Shown piece after piece: positions 46,691-55,703 of a DNA stretch of 64,000 bases (the stretch's first letter is position 1; each line of letters starts with the position of its first letter). The notes beneath the pieces were generated by a model. That model was not told the DNA's origin. It worked only from the letters and a program-made list of their open reading frames with translations, and searched no databases. The position numbers were made by a program, and so were the translations under genes. Origin of the DNA: VFJQ01 sp044226525 (GTDB lineage Bacteria; Verrucomicrobiota; Verrucomicrobiia; Chthoniobacterales; Chthoniobacteraceae); the NCBI GenBank assembly GCA_044226525.1, contig JBGAGV010000018.1:113409-177408 (forward strand), written 5' to 3'.

Positions 46691-47713
46691 CTACGACGTG
46701 AGCCGCAGCAACCCTCGCACCCGCGTGAAATGCTCCGGCCCGAAACCCATCGCGAGTTTGAGCTGATAATCCCGCTCGATCACATTTTTGATCGCCCGGC
46801 AGCGCTGCCACTCCGCATCGCTGATGAATCCGCGCAATCGCGCCCAGACGCCGTTTACCGGCACTGGAAAATCGCTGCCGTGCAGCAACCGCTCGGAGAT
46901 TAATCCCCGCGTGGAAACACCGGCATGTTGTCCGCGCAGCGGCACATGCCAGGCGCTCGTATCGCCATAAAGATTCGGCCAGCGCGTGAGCATGCCGGCC
47001 CACACGTGGAAGTATTCCAGATCGCCCAGGCCGCTCTTCGTGGCGGCATGAGCGGCGATGACGGTGACCCCGCACTCCAGCGGTAGCGTCATGGTGCGCG
47101 GGTCGGAATATGCCTCGTCGATCACCTGCACGGTGTGCTCGCCGCCAGTGTGCGCGAGCAACGGCAGGCGCGCCTCGGCCATGCGTTCCCAGAACCGGCG
47201 AAAACGCACATCGTTGCAATTCACGCCGTGGCAGTTCGGTAACAGCTTGAGCATCACCGCACCGGCTGCGAGACAGCGCTCGAGTTCCTCCAACGCGTCG
47301 TGTCGCGCGGGATGAATGCTCACGACGGGGAGAAACTCCGGATGCTTCTGCGCAAGCCCGAGAACGTAATCGTTCGGCACGTGGAAGGTGCCGAGGTCCG
47401 GTCGCTTCGTGCCATCAGGCTCATACACCTCATCCTGGGCCAGGACGCAGGCGGCACTCATCGACGACTCACGCACCAGCCGCAGCAGGTGCTCGACGTA
47501 AAGCTCATCGAAATCCCATCCGTGCAGCGAAGTGGCCCCCATGCCGATATGGTGCAGCATGAAAGCGGTGAGCGGCTTCTGCCACCAGGTTGCCCCGATC
47601 CGCAACCAGCAACCCGAGCCGCGGCGACCATTCCCCACGAGGTGAATGTGACAGTCAATGGGGGCAGGCGAGGCGTTTGGGAGCACCACCCCGGTGTAGC
47701 GGGTGGGCGGCAC
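46691..47713 (-). CDS. Second amidohydrolase-family protein
   Basis: 340 residues starting at a GTG (47711-47713). Motifs: IDCHIHLVG (HxH), VMLKLLPNCHGVN, LPLLAHTGGEH, TVIAAHAATKS and LLHGSDFPVPVNG with the final Asp. It is only distantly similar to the amidohydrolase at 43142. It converges on the rightward operon and its role there is uncertain; it may use the same type of substrate. Start choice is not secure because several GTG codons follow closely. Confidence 0.78.
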   Translation of the reverse strand: MPPTRYTGVVLPNASPAPIDCHIHLVGNGRRGSGCWLRIGATWWQKPLTAFMLHHIGMGATSLHGWDFDELYVEHLLRLVRESSMSAACVLAQDEVYEPDGTKRPDLGTFHVPNDYVLGLAQKHPEFLPVVSIHPARHDALEELERCLAAGAVMLKLLPNCHGVNCNDVRFRRFWERMAEARLPLLAHTGGEHTVQVIDEAYSDPRTMTLPLECGVTVIAAHAATKSGLGDLEYFHVWAGMLTRWPNLYGDTSAWHVPLRGQHAGVSTRGLISERLLHGSDFPVPVNGVWARLRGFISDAEWQRCRAIKNVIERDYQLKLAMGFGPEHFTRVRGLLRLTS

Positions 47714-47768
47714 GGGTAAAGCTCGCTCTTGTCAAAGCGAGCCTTCTCGGCTCATTTTCGAAAACGAC

Positions 47769-48128
47769 ATGCGAGTCTTCATCGACTGGCTCAGCCGCCT
47801 CAAACAGCACGCAGAGTCCGAGCACGCGGAGCTCGACCTCGCTGCTTTGGGCGCCGGGGATATGGTGCGGGTCGAGACGAAGAACACCCTCTATACGCTC
47901 AAGCTGGTCGATACCGACCGCTTCGCCGAGCTCACCACCGATCGCGCGGACCGGCCATCGGGTCGGGTGAAAATCATGGGCTGCACGTTTGGCCTTTCCT
48001 CGACCATCAGTCCGGACCGGCTTTTCTGCGGAGGAAACCTGGAGTTCAACTTCCTGCAGGAAGGCGTGCGTATGACGCACACGACCAGCTCCATCCGCGC
48101 CATTCAGTGCGTGCGGCGGGCGGCGTAG
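47769..48128 (+). CDS. Conserved-looking hypothetical protein
   Basis: 119 residues from the ATG at 47769 (MRVFIDWLSRLKQHAESEHA). It shows coding character: alternating hydrophobic strands (NTLYTLKLVDTDRFAELTTD, GRVKIMGCTFGLSSTIS, GNLEFNFLQEG) and no low-complexity tail. A small all-beta protein is likely. I do not recognise the family. It diverges from the amidohydrolase at 47713 and converges with the pseudo-receiver gene. Confidence 0.6.
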   Translation: MRVFIDWLSRLKQHAESEHAELDLAALGAGDMVRVETKNTLYTLKLVDTDRFAELTTDRADRPSGRVKIMGCTFGLSSTISPDRLFCGGNLEFNFLQEGVRMTHTTSSIRAIQCVRRAA

Positions 48129-48187
48129 GTAGCCTGAACTCCCTCCGCCTTTCCGCAGCCTGAAGGCTGGGCACCAACATTCTCAAA

Positions 48188-48670
48188 CTACGCCACGTCG
48201 GCGGCGGTGATCGCCTCGAGATAACGACCGTAAAACTCCTGCTGGCGCAACGCGGCACGGCGAATGACCGGGCGCAGATTAGTGATGTCCGCAAGGCCCA
48301 CGACGATATCGACGCTGTGTTGGAATGCCTGCATTTCGTCCGACGTGCGCAGGCTCGCTCCGATGAGCACCACGATCTGCTGATGTCGCTGTGAGGCGGG
48401 GGTGTTAATCGTCTCCAGTAGCAGCGGATTGTCGGCGATGGTCGAAGCTCCAAAGTTCTCAGCGATGACGATCACATCGTAGGTGTGCGCGCGCATCTTA
48501 AAGAGCAGGTCTTCGACGGAAATGCCGGTGTGAATCTTGTATTGGATGCCGCTTAACTGCTCGCACACGAGCCGTTCCATCTCGGGCACGTCCATGCACA
48601 CGAGCGCGGTTTTGTCGCCCGGCTCGAAGATATCGAACCGCGAAGTAGAGGAAGGTTGCAGCGGGTTCAT
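48188..48670 (-). CDS. Receiver-like (pseudo-receiver) protein coupled to pilU
   Basis: 160 residues. The order KTALVCMDVPEMERLVCEQL, TYDVIVIAENFG, QQIVVLIGASLRTSDEMQAF, VDIVVGLADI resembles a response-regulator receiver with alternating strands and helices, but the phosphoacceptor position is Glu (VIAEN) and the conserved Lys is missing. Such pseudo-receivers do not depend on phosphorylation. The ATG overlaps the stop of the pilus ATPase gene as ATGA, so it is made with PilU and PilT and may regulate them by direct contact. Family not identified with certainty. Confidence 0.6.
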   Translation of the reverse strand: MNPLQPSSTSRFDIFEPGDKTALVCMDVPEMERLVCEQLSGIQYKIHTGISVEDLLFKMRAHTYDVIVIAENFGASTIADNPLLLETINTPASQRHQQIVVLIGASLRTSDEMQAFQHSVDIVVGLADITNLRPVIRRAALRQQEFYGRYLEAITAADVA

Positions 48671-49875
48671 TTGAGTCGCATGCCTTGCGTCGGAAGCTCA
48701 GGCGGCTTCGGAGGCGGGGGCGCCGTGTCCGAGTCGAGGCGCAAGCCGGTAGGCTTTTCATCGCGTAAGCCCTGGTGTTTTTTAACGTCATCGACGAACC
48801 GCGTCATGCGAGCCTTGTTCGTCGAGTAAAGCTGCGCGGTCTCCTCGGTGATCACTTCGGCTTCGAACGCATGCTGGAGCGACTGGTCGAACGTGGTCCA
48901 CCCAAACGTCGCCTGCGCCTCGATGATATCGTAAAAGCTGCGTCCCTCTCCTTCGCCATGCACGATCGCCTCGCGTGTGCGCAGGTTGGAGCCCATGATT
49001 TCGTTGATGAGCACGCGACCACCACCGATTTTTGGCGCGAGACGCTGGCTCACCACCCAGCGGAGCAATTCCGCCAGGCGCAGCCGCAGTTGTTGTTCTT
49101 CCCCGCGCTCGAAAAGACCGAGGATGCGGTTGATCGACTGACCCGCGTTGATGGTGTGAATCGTCGAGAGCACCAAGTGGCCTGTTTCCGCCGCGGTGAG
49201 CGCGATCTCCACCGTCGCACGGTCGCGCATCTCGCCGACCAGGATCACCTTCGGCGCCTGACGCAGCGCGGAACGGAGACCGTCCGGGTAGCTGGTAAAA
49301 TCACTGCCAAGCTCGCGCTGATTGAACGTCGCTTTCTTGTGCGAATGCAGAAACTCGATCGGATCTTCGAGTGTCACGATGTGCACCGGCTGCGTCTCGT
49401 TGATCTCGTTGAGCATCGCCGAGAGCGTCGTGGTTTTGCCGCTGCCGGTGGCGCCGGTGACGAGAATGAGCCCGGTCTTTTCGCGGCACATTTCCTTGAA
49501 GATCGGCTGGAGGCCGAGCGTCGTAAGTGATGGCATTTCCTCCTGCATCTTGCGCATCACGATGGCGAGATTACCCCGCTGGCGAAAGATGTTCACACGG
49601 AAGCGCGCGTAGTCGCCGAGCTGATAGCTGCAATCGCAGGAGCCCCGCGTGACGAGTTCGCGCAGAAGACGGCGGTCGGGACCGATGATATTCAGCGCGA
49701 TCCGCTCGGTCTGAAATCGGGTGAGCTTTTTGACCCGCGGCTCGACATCAACGGGATAGAGCACACCGAAGCTTTCGACCTGGTAAGGCCGGCCCGCGGT
49801 GAACAGCAGGTCGCTGATGCCGGAATGCGTGGACAGCATCGCGGCGAGAAGGTGGTCGAGCTCGGAACGGCGCAT
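48667..49875 (-). CDS. Type IV pilus retraction ATPase, PilU-like paralogue
   Basis: 402 residues of the PilT/PilU hexameric ATPase family. N-terminal PAS-like domain, Walker A GATGSGKTTTLSAML, Asp box TLEDPIEFLH, Walker B VILVGEMRDRATVEIAL, His box STIHTINAGQSINR. The C-terminus diverges from PilT and ends in a proline-rich tail (DTAPPPPKPPELPTQ). It depolymerises pilin with PilT. It starts 9 bases after the pilT-like gene and overlaps the pseudo-receiver gene. The PilU assignment rests on being the more divergent of the two. Confidence 0.85.
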   Translation of the reverse strand: MRRSELDHLLAAMLSTHSGISDLLFTAGRPYQVESFGVLYPVDVEPRVKKLTRFQTERIALNIIGPDRRLLRELVTRGSCDCSYQLGDYARFRVNIFRQRGNLAIVMRKMQEEMPSLTTLGLQPIFKEMCREKTGLILVTGATGSGKTTTLSAMLNEINETQPVHIVTLEDPIEFLHSHKKATFNQRELGSDFTSYPDGLRSALRQAPKVILVGEMRDRATVEIALTAAETGHLVLSTIHTINAGQSINRILGLFERGEEQQLRLRLAELLRWVVSQRLAPKIGGGRVLINEIMGSNLRTREAIVHGEGEGRSFYDIIEAQATFGWTTFDQSLQHAFEAEVITEETAQLYSTNKARMTRFVDDVKKHQGLRDEKPTGLRLDSDTAPPPPKPPELPTQGMRLK

Positions 49876-49884
49876 GTTGGTCGA

Positions 49885-50964
49885 TTAATCTTCCCAGTCG
49901 TCCGGCGGCGTTTTGAGGAACACGCGGAATTTCTTTTTATCCACCGACTTGTCGTAGGCTTCTTCCGGAGAAATGCGGCCGGCCTTGAGGTGCTCCATGA
50001 TCGCTTCGTCGAGTTGCTGGTTACCCTTCTTCTTGCCGACCTGCATCATGCCCGGGATCTGGTGCGTCTTGTTTTCACGAATGAGGTTCGCAATCGGGGT
50101 ATCGCAGACCAGCACTTCGATGGCGGCGCAGCGGCCGGGTTTGTCCACACGCTTGAGCAGAGTCTGAGCGACGACGCCCTTGAGCGATTCCGACAGCGAC
50201 GCGCGGACCTGGTTCTGCTGATTCGCCGGAAACACATCGATAACGCGGTCGATGGTCTTGGGTGCGCTCGGCGTGTGCAGCGTGCCGAACACCAGGTGGC
50301 CGGTGGCCGCCGCCGTGAGCGCGAGGTCGATCGTTTCCAAGTCGCGCATTTCGCCGACGAGAATGATGTCCGGGTCTTCACGCAACGCACCGCGCAACGC
50401 TGCCGAAAACGACTTCGTGTGCAGGCCGACTTCGCGGTGGTTCACCAGTGATTGTTGCGAGCGGTGCACGAATTCGATCGGGTCCTCAATCGTGATGATA
50501 TGGTCTTTGCGGTGCAGGTTCGCGTAATCGAGCATCGCGGCCAGCGTCGTCGATTTGCCGGAGCCGGTCGGACCGGTCACCAGCACGATGCCTTTTTTCA
50601 GCATCGTGAACCGCTTCAGCACCGCCGGAAGGTTCAGGTCCTCGAAGGTGAGCACCTTGCTCGGAATGAGACGGAAGACGGCGGCGATGCCGCTGCGCTG
50701 GTTGAAGAAGTTGGCGCGATACCGGGCGAAGCCGGGAAATTCGTAACCAAAATCGACGTCGCCCGTTTCCTCGTATTGCTTGATCTTGTTTTCCGGGGCG
50801 ATCTCGTAAACGAGCGCCTTGAGCTGGTCGTTTTCCAGCGGAGGCATGTCGATGCGGACGAGTTCACCATGAATACGGAGCATCGGCGGATTGCCCGTGG
50901 AGAGGTGCAAATCCGACGCGCTCTGTTCCTTCATGAACTTAAAGAAAGAGTCGATCTGGGCCAT
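49885..50964 (-). CDS. pilT: Type IV pilus twitching motility ATPase PilT
   Basis: 359 residues from the ATG at 50962-50964. MAQIDSFFKFMKEQSASDLH, Walker A GPTGSGKSTTLAAML, TIEDPIEFVHRS, Walker B IILVGEMRDLETIDLAL, LHTPSAPKTIDRVIDVFP, and the PilT-specific C-terminal ANLIRENKTHQIPGMMQ, a close match to the retraction-linked AIRNLIRE helix region. It disassembles the pilus. A longer frame upstream is not needed. First gene of a three-gene operon (pilT, pilU-like, pseudo-receiver) and divergent from an ABC-F gene. Confidence 0.93.
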   Translation of the reverse strand: MAQIDSFFKFMKEQSASDLHLSTGNPPMLRIHGELVRIDMPPLENDQLKALVYEIAPENKIKQYEETGDVDFGYEFPGFARYRANFFNQRSGIAAVFRLIPSKVLTFEDLNLPAVLKRFTMLKKGIVLVTGPTGSGKSTTLAAMLDYANLHRKDHIITIEDPIEFVHRSQQSLVNHREVGLHTKSFSAALRGALREDPDIILVGEMRDLETIDLALTAAATGHLVFGTLHTPSAPKTIDRVIDVFPANQQNQVRASLSESLKGVVAQTLLKRVDKPGRCAAIEVLVCDTPIANLIRENKTHQIPGMMQVGKKKGNQQLDEAIMEHLKAGRISPEEAYDKSVDKKKFRVFLKTPPDDWED

Positions 50965-51088
50965 GTGCCCCGCCTGAGAGAGCGGGCGGCGTGCCAACGA
51001 AAGGGAGTTCCTTGCTGAAAGCCGCCGCTTGCGTGAGAGCACGAGGACCGCAACTGTCGGCGCCCGGCAACGGCCGGTTCCTTTTTTC

Positions 51089-52933
51089 ATGCTCACCGTT
51101 TCGCAAGTTTCCAAGTCGTTTGGCGGGCGCACGCTCTTTCAGGATGCGGCGCTCCAGATTAACCGTGGCGAGCGGATCGGCTTGGTGGGACCGAATGGCG
51201 CAGGCAAATCGACGCTCTTTTCGCTGATTCTCGGAGAAGACTCGCCAGATTCCGGGACCATCAGCATGGAACGCGGGATCACTTTTGGGTTTCTGCCACA
51301 GGAATCGCAGCCGCTCGGGGACGAGACGGTGCTGGAGATTGCCACCAGCCACGCGACGGAGGACGACCGCTGGGAGATCGAGCCGAAGGCCAAACGCATC
51401 CTCGCCGGGCTGGCGTTTCGGGAAGCCGACTACAGCAAGCCAGCTCGGACGCTGTCCGGCGGCTGGGTCATGCGCGCACATCTCGCGCGGCTGCTCGTGC
51501 AGGAGCCGGATCTGCTGCTGCTCGACGAGCCGACGAACCATCTCGATCTCGAATCGTTGCAATGGTTTCAGCAGCACCTGTGCAATTATCGCGGCGCAAT
51601 TCTCGTCATCTCGCACGATCGCGAATTTCTGAACCGACTGGTGAATAGTGTCATTGAAATCGGCCGCCAGCGTCTGCTGCGTTACGTGGGGAACTACGAC
51701 GACTTCGTGCGCGAGAAAGCCGCGCGCGACGCGCAGCACGAAGCCGCCTACGCGAATCAGCAGCGTGAGATCGCAAAGCTGCAGGATTTCGCCGACCGCT
51801 TCCGCGCCAAGGCCAGCAAGGCGTCGCAGGCGCAGAGCAAACTGAAGCAGATCGAGCGGATGGAGAAGATCGATGCGCCTCTCGCCGCGGATAAGACAGT
51901 GGCGAAGTTCAACTTTCCCCAGCCGCCGCGTTCCGGCGTGCGCGCGATCACGCTCAAGAATGTGCGTTTCGCCTACGAAACGCTGGAGATTTACAACGAC
52001 CTCAACTTCGAAGCCGAGCGCGGCCAGCGCACCGTGCTCGTGGGGCCCAACGGCGCGGGTAAATCCACGCTGCTGAAGCTGCTCGGCGGCGTGCTCACAC
52101 CGCAAGCGGGCGAGCGCGATCTGGGGCACAACGTAAAGGTGGGTTACTTCGCGCAATACCGCGTAGAGCAGCTTCACCCGAAGCACACTGTGTTGCAGAG
52201 CGTGCTCGATTCGCCCAATCCCGTCGGCGAACAAACCGCCCGCACCGTGCTCGGCTCCTTCCTCTTCCGAGGCGACGATGTCTTCAAGCCCGTCGCCGTG
52301 CTCAGCGGGGGCGAAAAGTCGCGCCTCGCGCTGGTGAAATTGCTGCTCGATCCGCCGAATCTCCTCCTCATGGACGAACCGACGACGCATCTCGATATCG
52401 GCTCCATCGATGCGCTCATCGGCGCACTGCAACAATACGAAGGCACGCTGATTTTCATCAGCCACGACGTCCATTTCATCCGCTCCATCGCCACCACCAC
52501 GCTGCACGTCAGCGCCGGCAAACTCACGCCTTACGCGGGTGATTACGACTATTACCTGCAAAAGTCCGGCGCGACAAACGAACGCGCCGCGCTCGTCAGC
52601 GGTCTTAAGCTCGGCAATGCTCAGCCGACCGTGGTGGACGCCCCCGCGTCCGGCCGGCGCGAGATCAAGGAGCAGCGCCGCCTCGAAGCTGAGCAGCGGA
52701 AAGCCGCGCAGCAGGCCGAGCGTGAGCGAAAGAAAAAGGTCGAGCATTTGGAAATGCGCATCGCTCACCTTGAAAGCCGGCAAAAGGAGCTCACTGCCGA
52801 GCTGGAGAAGCCCGAGGTCTATGCGCCCGGCGGCCCGGTGATGGAACTCAACCGCGAGCTGATGAGCGTGACCGACGAACTCGAACGCACCACCGCCGAG
52901 TGGGAAGCCGCTTCCTTGGAGGCGAACGCGTGA
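51089..52933 (+). CDS. ABC-F family ATP-binding protein with coiled-coil tail
   Basis: 614 residues from the ATG at 51089. First ABC domain: GPNGAGKSTLFSLILGEDSP, LSGGWVMRAHLARLL, LLLDEPTNHLDLESLQWF. Second: GPNGAGKSTLLKLLGGVLTP, LSGGEKSRLALVKLL, LLMDEPTTHLDIGSID. Between them is the ABC-F linker rich in Gln, Lys and Ala; after about 530 a charged coiled coil (KEQRRLEAEQRKAAQQAERE). Related to Uup/YheS-type translation or DNA-branch factors. Distinct from the ABC-F at 25257. Followed after 25 bases by dgt. Confidence 0.92.
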   Translation: MLTVSQVSKSFGGRTLFQDAALQINRGERIGLVGPNGAGKSTLFSLILGEDSPDSGTISMERGITFGFLPQESQPLGDETVLEIATSHATEDDRWEIEPKAKRILAGLAFREADYSKPARTLSGGWVMRAHLARLLVQEPDLLLLDEPTNHLDLESLQWFQQHLCNYRGAILVISHDREFLNRLVNSVIEIGRQRLLRYVGNYDDFVREKAARDAQHEAAYANQQREIAKLQDFADRFRAKASKASQAQSKLKQIERMEKIDAPLAADKTVAKFNFPQPPRSGVRAITLKNVRFAYETLEIYNDLNFEAERGQRTVLVGPNGAGKSTLLKLLGGVLTPQAGERDLGHNVKVGYFAQYRVEQLHPKHTVLQSVLDSPNPVGEQTARTVLGSFLFRGDDVFKPVAVLSGGEKSRLALVKLLLDPPNLLLMDEPTTHLDIGSIDALIGALQQYEGTLIFISHDVHFIRSIATTTLHVSAGKLTPYAGDYDYYLQKSGATNERAALVSGLKLGNAQPTVVDAPASGRREIKEQRRLEAEQRKAAQQAERERKKKVEHLEMRIAHLESRQKELTAELEKPEVYAPGGPVMELNRELMSVTDELERTTAEWEAASLEANA

Positions 52934-52958
52934 GCTTTCGCTGTCCCCCCTCCACCCC

Positions 52959-54302
52959 ATGAACTGGCCGCAACTCCTCAACCCCCACCGGCTCGGCTCC
53001 GATCGTCCCACGCCGGCCGATCCCCTGCGTTCACCCTTCGTCGTCGATTCCGATCGCATCACGTTTTCGTCGGCGTTCCGACGTCTGCAGGACAAGACGC
53101 AGGTCTTCCCGCTCGCCGACAACGACTACGTGCGCACGCGGCTCACGCACTCGCTCGAAGTCGCCAGTGTGGCCCGCTCGCTCGGCGCGCGCGTCGGCGC
53201 GGCGATCGTGGAAAAGCACGGCCTCGCACCGGAATTTCACGCGTCGGATTTCGGCGCGATCGTCTCCGCTGCCGCGCTCGCGCACGATCTCGGCAATCCG
53301 CCCTTCGGCCATTCCGGTGAAGACGCGATCCGGCATTGGTTCAAGACCTCGCCGGTCGCTGCGGCGACGCGTGAGGAGTTGTCGGAAGACGAGCGCGCGG
53401 ACTTCGAGGGCTTCGAAGGCAACGCGCAGGGCTTCCGCATCATCACGCGTTTACAGATGCCGGATAACCCCGGCCTGCGCCTCACCTACGCCACGCTCGG
53501 CGCCTTCACGAAATATCCGCGCACCGCGCGCCTCGGCGTGCCCACGAGCGGCATCAGCGCGAAGAAGTTCGGGTTCTTCAACGCCGAGGGCTCGTTCTTC
53601 GTCCGCGTCGCCGAAGCAACCGGCCTCGTGCCGCGCGGCGAAGGCGTGACGTGGTGGTGCCGCCACCCGCTCGCCTTTCTCGTCGAAGCGGCCGACGACA
53701 TCTGCTACCGGCTCGTCGATTTCGAGGACGGCTACCGGCTGAAGTTCCTCTCGTTCGGCGAAGTGAGCGAAGCCTTCCTCGGCGTCACCGGCGACCCGAA
53801 AGACCGCGAGCGCGCCGAGCGTAATCGCGACCCGAAAGATCAGATCGCCTTCCTCCGCGCGCAGGCCATTGGCGTGTCGATCCGGCAGGTCGCGGAAGCG
53901 TTCATCGCAAACGAAGCGGCGATCCTCAACGGCGAGTTTGACGAAGAACTGCTCAGCCTAGACCTGCCCGCGCGCGACGCGCTCGACGACATCAAGCGCC
54001 GCAGCCGCGAGACGATCTACTCCACCACGCGCGGAGTCGAAATCGAAGCCGCTGGCTACGAGGTGCTCGGCGGGCTGCTCGACGTTTTCTTCGGCGCCGC
54101 CGACGACATCGCGCGGCACGGCGACGGCGCTGCGCCGAAAAGCAAAAAGCTGCTCAAACTCGTGCCCGCGCAATTCCTCGCGCCCGGCGGCACACCCTAC
54201 GAACGCCTGCTGCGCATGACCGATTTCGTGAGCGGCATGACCGACAGCTACGCCGTTTCGCTCTACAAAAAAGTCCGCGGCATTTCCCTGCCGGGCCAGT
54301 AG
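52959..54302 (+). CDS. dgt: Deoxyguanosinetriphosphate triphosphohydrolase-like protein
   Basis: 447 residues of the HD-domain dNTPase family: SSAFRRLQDKTQVFPL, RTRLTHSLEVASVARSLG (His), AALAHDLGNPPFGHSGEDAI (HD pair), AADDICYRLVDFEDGYRL. Hydrolyses dGTP, or more broadly dNTPs, to nucleoside and triphosphate in the cytoplasm. Length is that of the shorter class. Probably co-transcribed with the ABC-F gene. Its start MNWPQLLNPHRLGSDRPTPA is typical. Confidence 0.9.
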   Translation: MNWPQLLNPHRLGSDRPTPADPLRSPFVVDSDRITFSSAFRRLQDKTQVFPLADNDYVRTRLTHSLEVASVARSLGARVGAAIVEKHGLAPEFHASDFGAIVSAAALAHDLGNPPFGHSGEDAIRHWFKTSPVAAATREELSEDERADFEGFEGNAQGFRIITRLQMPDNPGLRLTYATLGAFTKYPRTARLGVPTSGISAKKFGFFNAEGSFFVRVAEATGLVPRGEGVTWWCRHPLAFLVEAADDICYRLVDFEDGYRLKFLSFGEVSEAFLGVTGDPKDRERAERNRDPKDQIAFLRAQAIGVSIRQVAEAFIANEAAILNGEFDEELLSLDLPARDALDDIKRRSRETIYSTTRGVEIEAAGYEVLGGLLDVFFGAADDIARHGDGAAPKSKKLLKLVPAQFLAPGGTPYERLLRMTDFVSGMTDSYAVSLYKKVRGISLPGQ

Positions 54303-54448
54303 GCCTTAGCCTGCGGAAAGGCGGCGACTGAAACCGGAACGGCCTGAAGACTGCACTTCAACCGGTTCTTATTTCTCCGCCTTTGCACAAAACAACTTCG
54401 CAATTGCCAACACGCATCCCCACGCCTACACGCGCCGCCTTCCACCGC

Positions 54449-54826
54449 ATGAAACCCAGCACCACCATCCTCTCAGTCCTTGCCCTCGGCCTTGCCTCGC
54501 TCGCGTTCGCCGCGTCCGATGACAACCCGATCAAGAAGTCCATGCAGCTCGCCCACAAGGCGCCGCAGGGCGAAAAGAAGATTTGCGAAAAGATCGTCGC
54601 CGGCACCGCCACCGACGAAGAAGTCCAGAAGACCCTGGCCTCTTACAAGGCCATCGGCGACACCAAGCCGCCGAAGGGCGACCCGGCCGCCTTCAAGGAA
54701 AAGATGGCCAAGTTGATCGCCGCCACCGAAGACGTGGCCGCGAAGAAACCCGGCGCCGCCGAGGAATACAAGGCCGCCGTCGGCTGCAAAGCCTGCCACG
54801 CCGACCATAAGGAAGACAAGAAGTAG
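54449..54826 (+). CDS. Small exported cytochrome with C-terminal CxxCH
   Basis: 125 residues from the ATG at 54449. Signal peptide MKPSTTILSVLALGLASLAF; three helical segments rich in Lys and Ala; the single haem motif C113-K-A-C-H117 is only eight residues from the C-terminus. That position is the hallmark of cytochrome c'/class II four-helix cytochromes, not class I. The N-terminal extension of the frame (22 residues before the ATG) is not part of the product. A short intergenic gap of 146 bases precedes it, and a hairpin follows. Confidence 0.8.
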   Translation: MKPSTTILSVLALGLASLAFAASDDNPIKKSMQLAHKAPQGEKKICEKIVAGTATDEEVQKTLASYKAIGDTKPPKGDPAAFKEKMAKLIAATEDVAAKKPGAAEEYKAAVGCKACHADHKEDKK

Positions 54827-54853
54827 TCCCCTTTAAATAATCGCTCTTTCACG

Positions 54854-54882
54854 GGCCGCAGCGAGCACACGCTCCTGCGGCC
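54854..54882 (+). terminator. Hairpin downstream of the cytochrome gene
   Basis: Arms GGCCGCAG (54854-54861) and CTGCGGCC (54875-54882) pair perfectly, and an inner GAGC/GCTC pair extends the stem. The following bases TGTTGCTTTT are T-rich but interrupted. A likely rho-independent or weak terminator for the plus-strand genes. Confidence 0.6.
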
Positions 54883-54946
54883 TGTTGCTTTTGCGATCTC
54901 CTCAGTCACGCCTCGATATGCCTTTGCCCGCCCTCACGAGCGGAGG

Positions 54947-55576
54947 CTAAAGCTGGTAGGTGACCGATCCCTGTGCACCGAACGCGATCTTCCCACGCTC
55001 GGCCAGTTTCTCGATCAGCACGTCCACTTGCTCCAGGTTGAGTTGCTTGAAATGCGACGCAATGCTCGAAGCCAGCGTCTTGCGTTTGCGCGGCCGGGCC
55101 TTGGCGTTGTTGGTGAGGATGGTAATGAGTCGATCGAGTTGTGCGTCGGCCGCCGCGGGCTGGGACGCCGTGCTCCCGCTCGGCTTTTTCTTTGGCGGCG
55201 GCGCAGACGCCACCCGGGGGATCGTCGCCGAACGTTGTGCCTGAATTCCGCCATCGCGTAGATGGGCGATGAGCGGGTCGAAGCCCGTGTCTTTCGACAC
55301 GATGTGAATGCGCGCCGAGGGGTCCTGCGCTGCAATTCGCCCGACGTAGTAAGCGAGATGGAAATCGAGCGCATTCTTGCCCTGCCCCGACATGGTCACG
55401 AGCTGAATTTTCCCCGCGTGCGCCATGAGCTTCTGCACGTCGCCGATCGCCAGTTTCGTCGTCTGCTTTCCGAGGAAGACGAGCACCTTGACCGATTTCC
55501 CATCGATATCACCGCAATCGAGCGCGGGAACGTTTTCGTGGTCGATGAGGATATAAGTCGTCGCCGGTGCTTCCAT
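54947..55576 (-). CDS. NYN/PIN-like ribonuclease domain protein
   Basis: 209 residues from the ATG at 55574-55576. Acidic catalytic positions of the NYN/PIN-like fold are visible: D12 and E14 (ILIDHENV), D71 (NALDFHLAYYVG), D96 and D100 (IVSKDTGFDPLI). A Pro/Lys/Ala linker (about 120-145) leads to a C-terminal winged-helix-like region ending GKIAFGAQGSVTYQL. Members cleave RNA or act in RNA quality control. The role is unknown. Monocistronic by context. Confidence 0.8.
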   Translation of the reverse strand: MEAPATTYILIDHENVPALDCGDIDGKSVKVLVFLGKQTTKLAIGDVQKLMAHAGKIQLVTMSGQGKNALDFHLAYYVGRIAAQDPSARIHIVSKDTGFDPLIAHLRDGGIQAQRSATIPRVASAPPPKKKPSGSTASQPAAADAQLDRLITILTNNAKARPRKRKTLASSIASHFKQLNLEQVDVLIEKLAERGKIAFGAQGSVTYQL

Positions 55577-55703
55577 AGACCTCAAGCGCGTATCGGGGTA
55601 GCCCGGCTCTGTAAAGCTCTCGAATAACCGCCACAGTCGGCAACGGATGCCGATCGCAGCGCCTCATTGACGAACTCGTTCCGGGGGAGGAAAGCTGCCG
55701 TTC

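Noticed and set aside
50939..53122. 727-codon minus-strand frame opposite the ABC-F gene at 51089
   Set aside because: No recognisable domains; the plus strand has two complete ABC cassettes.
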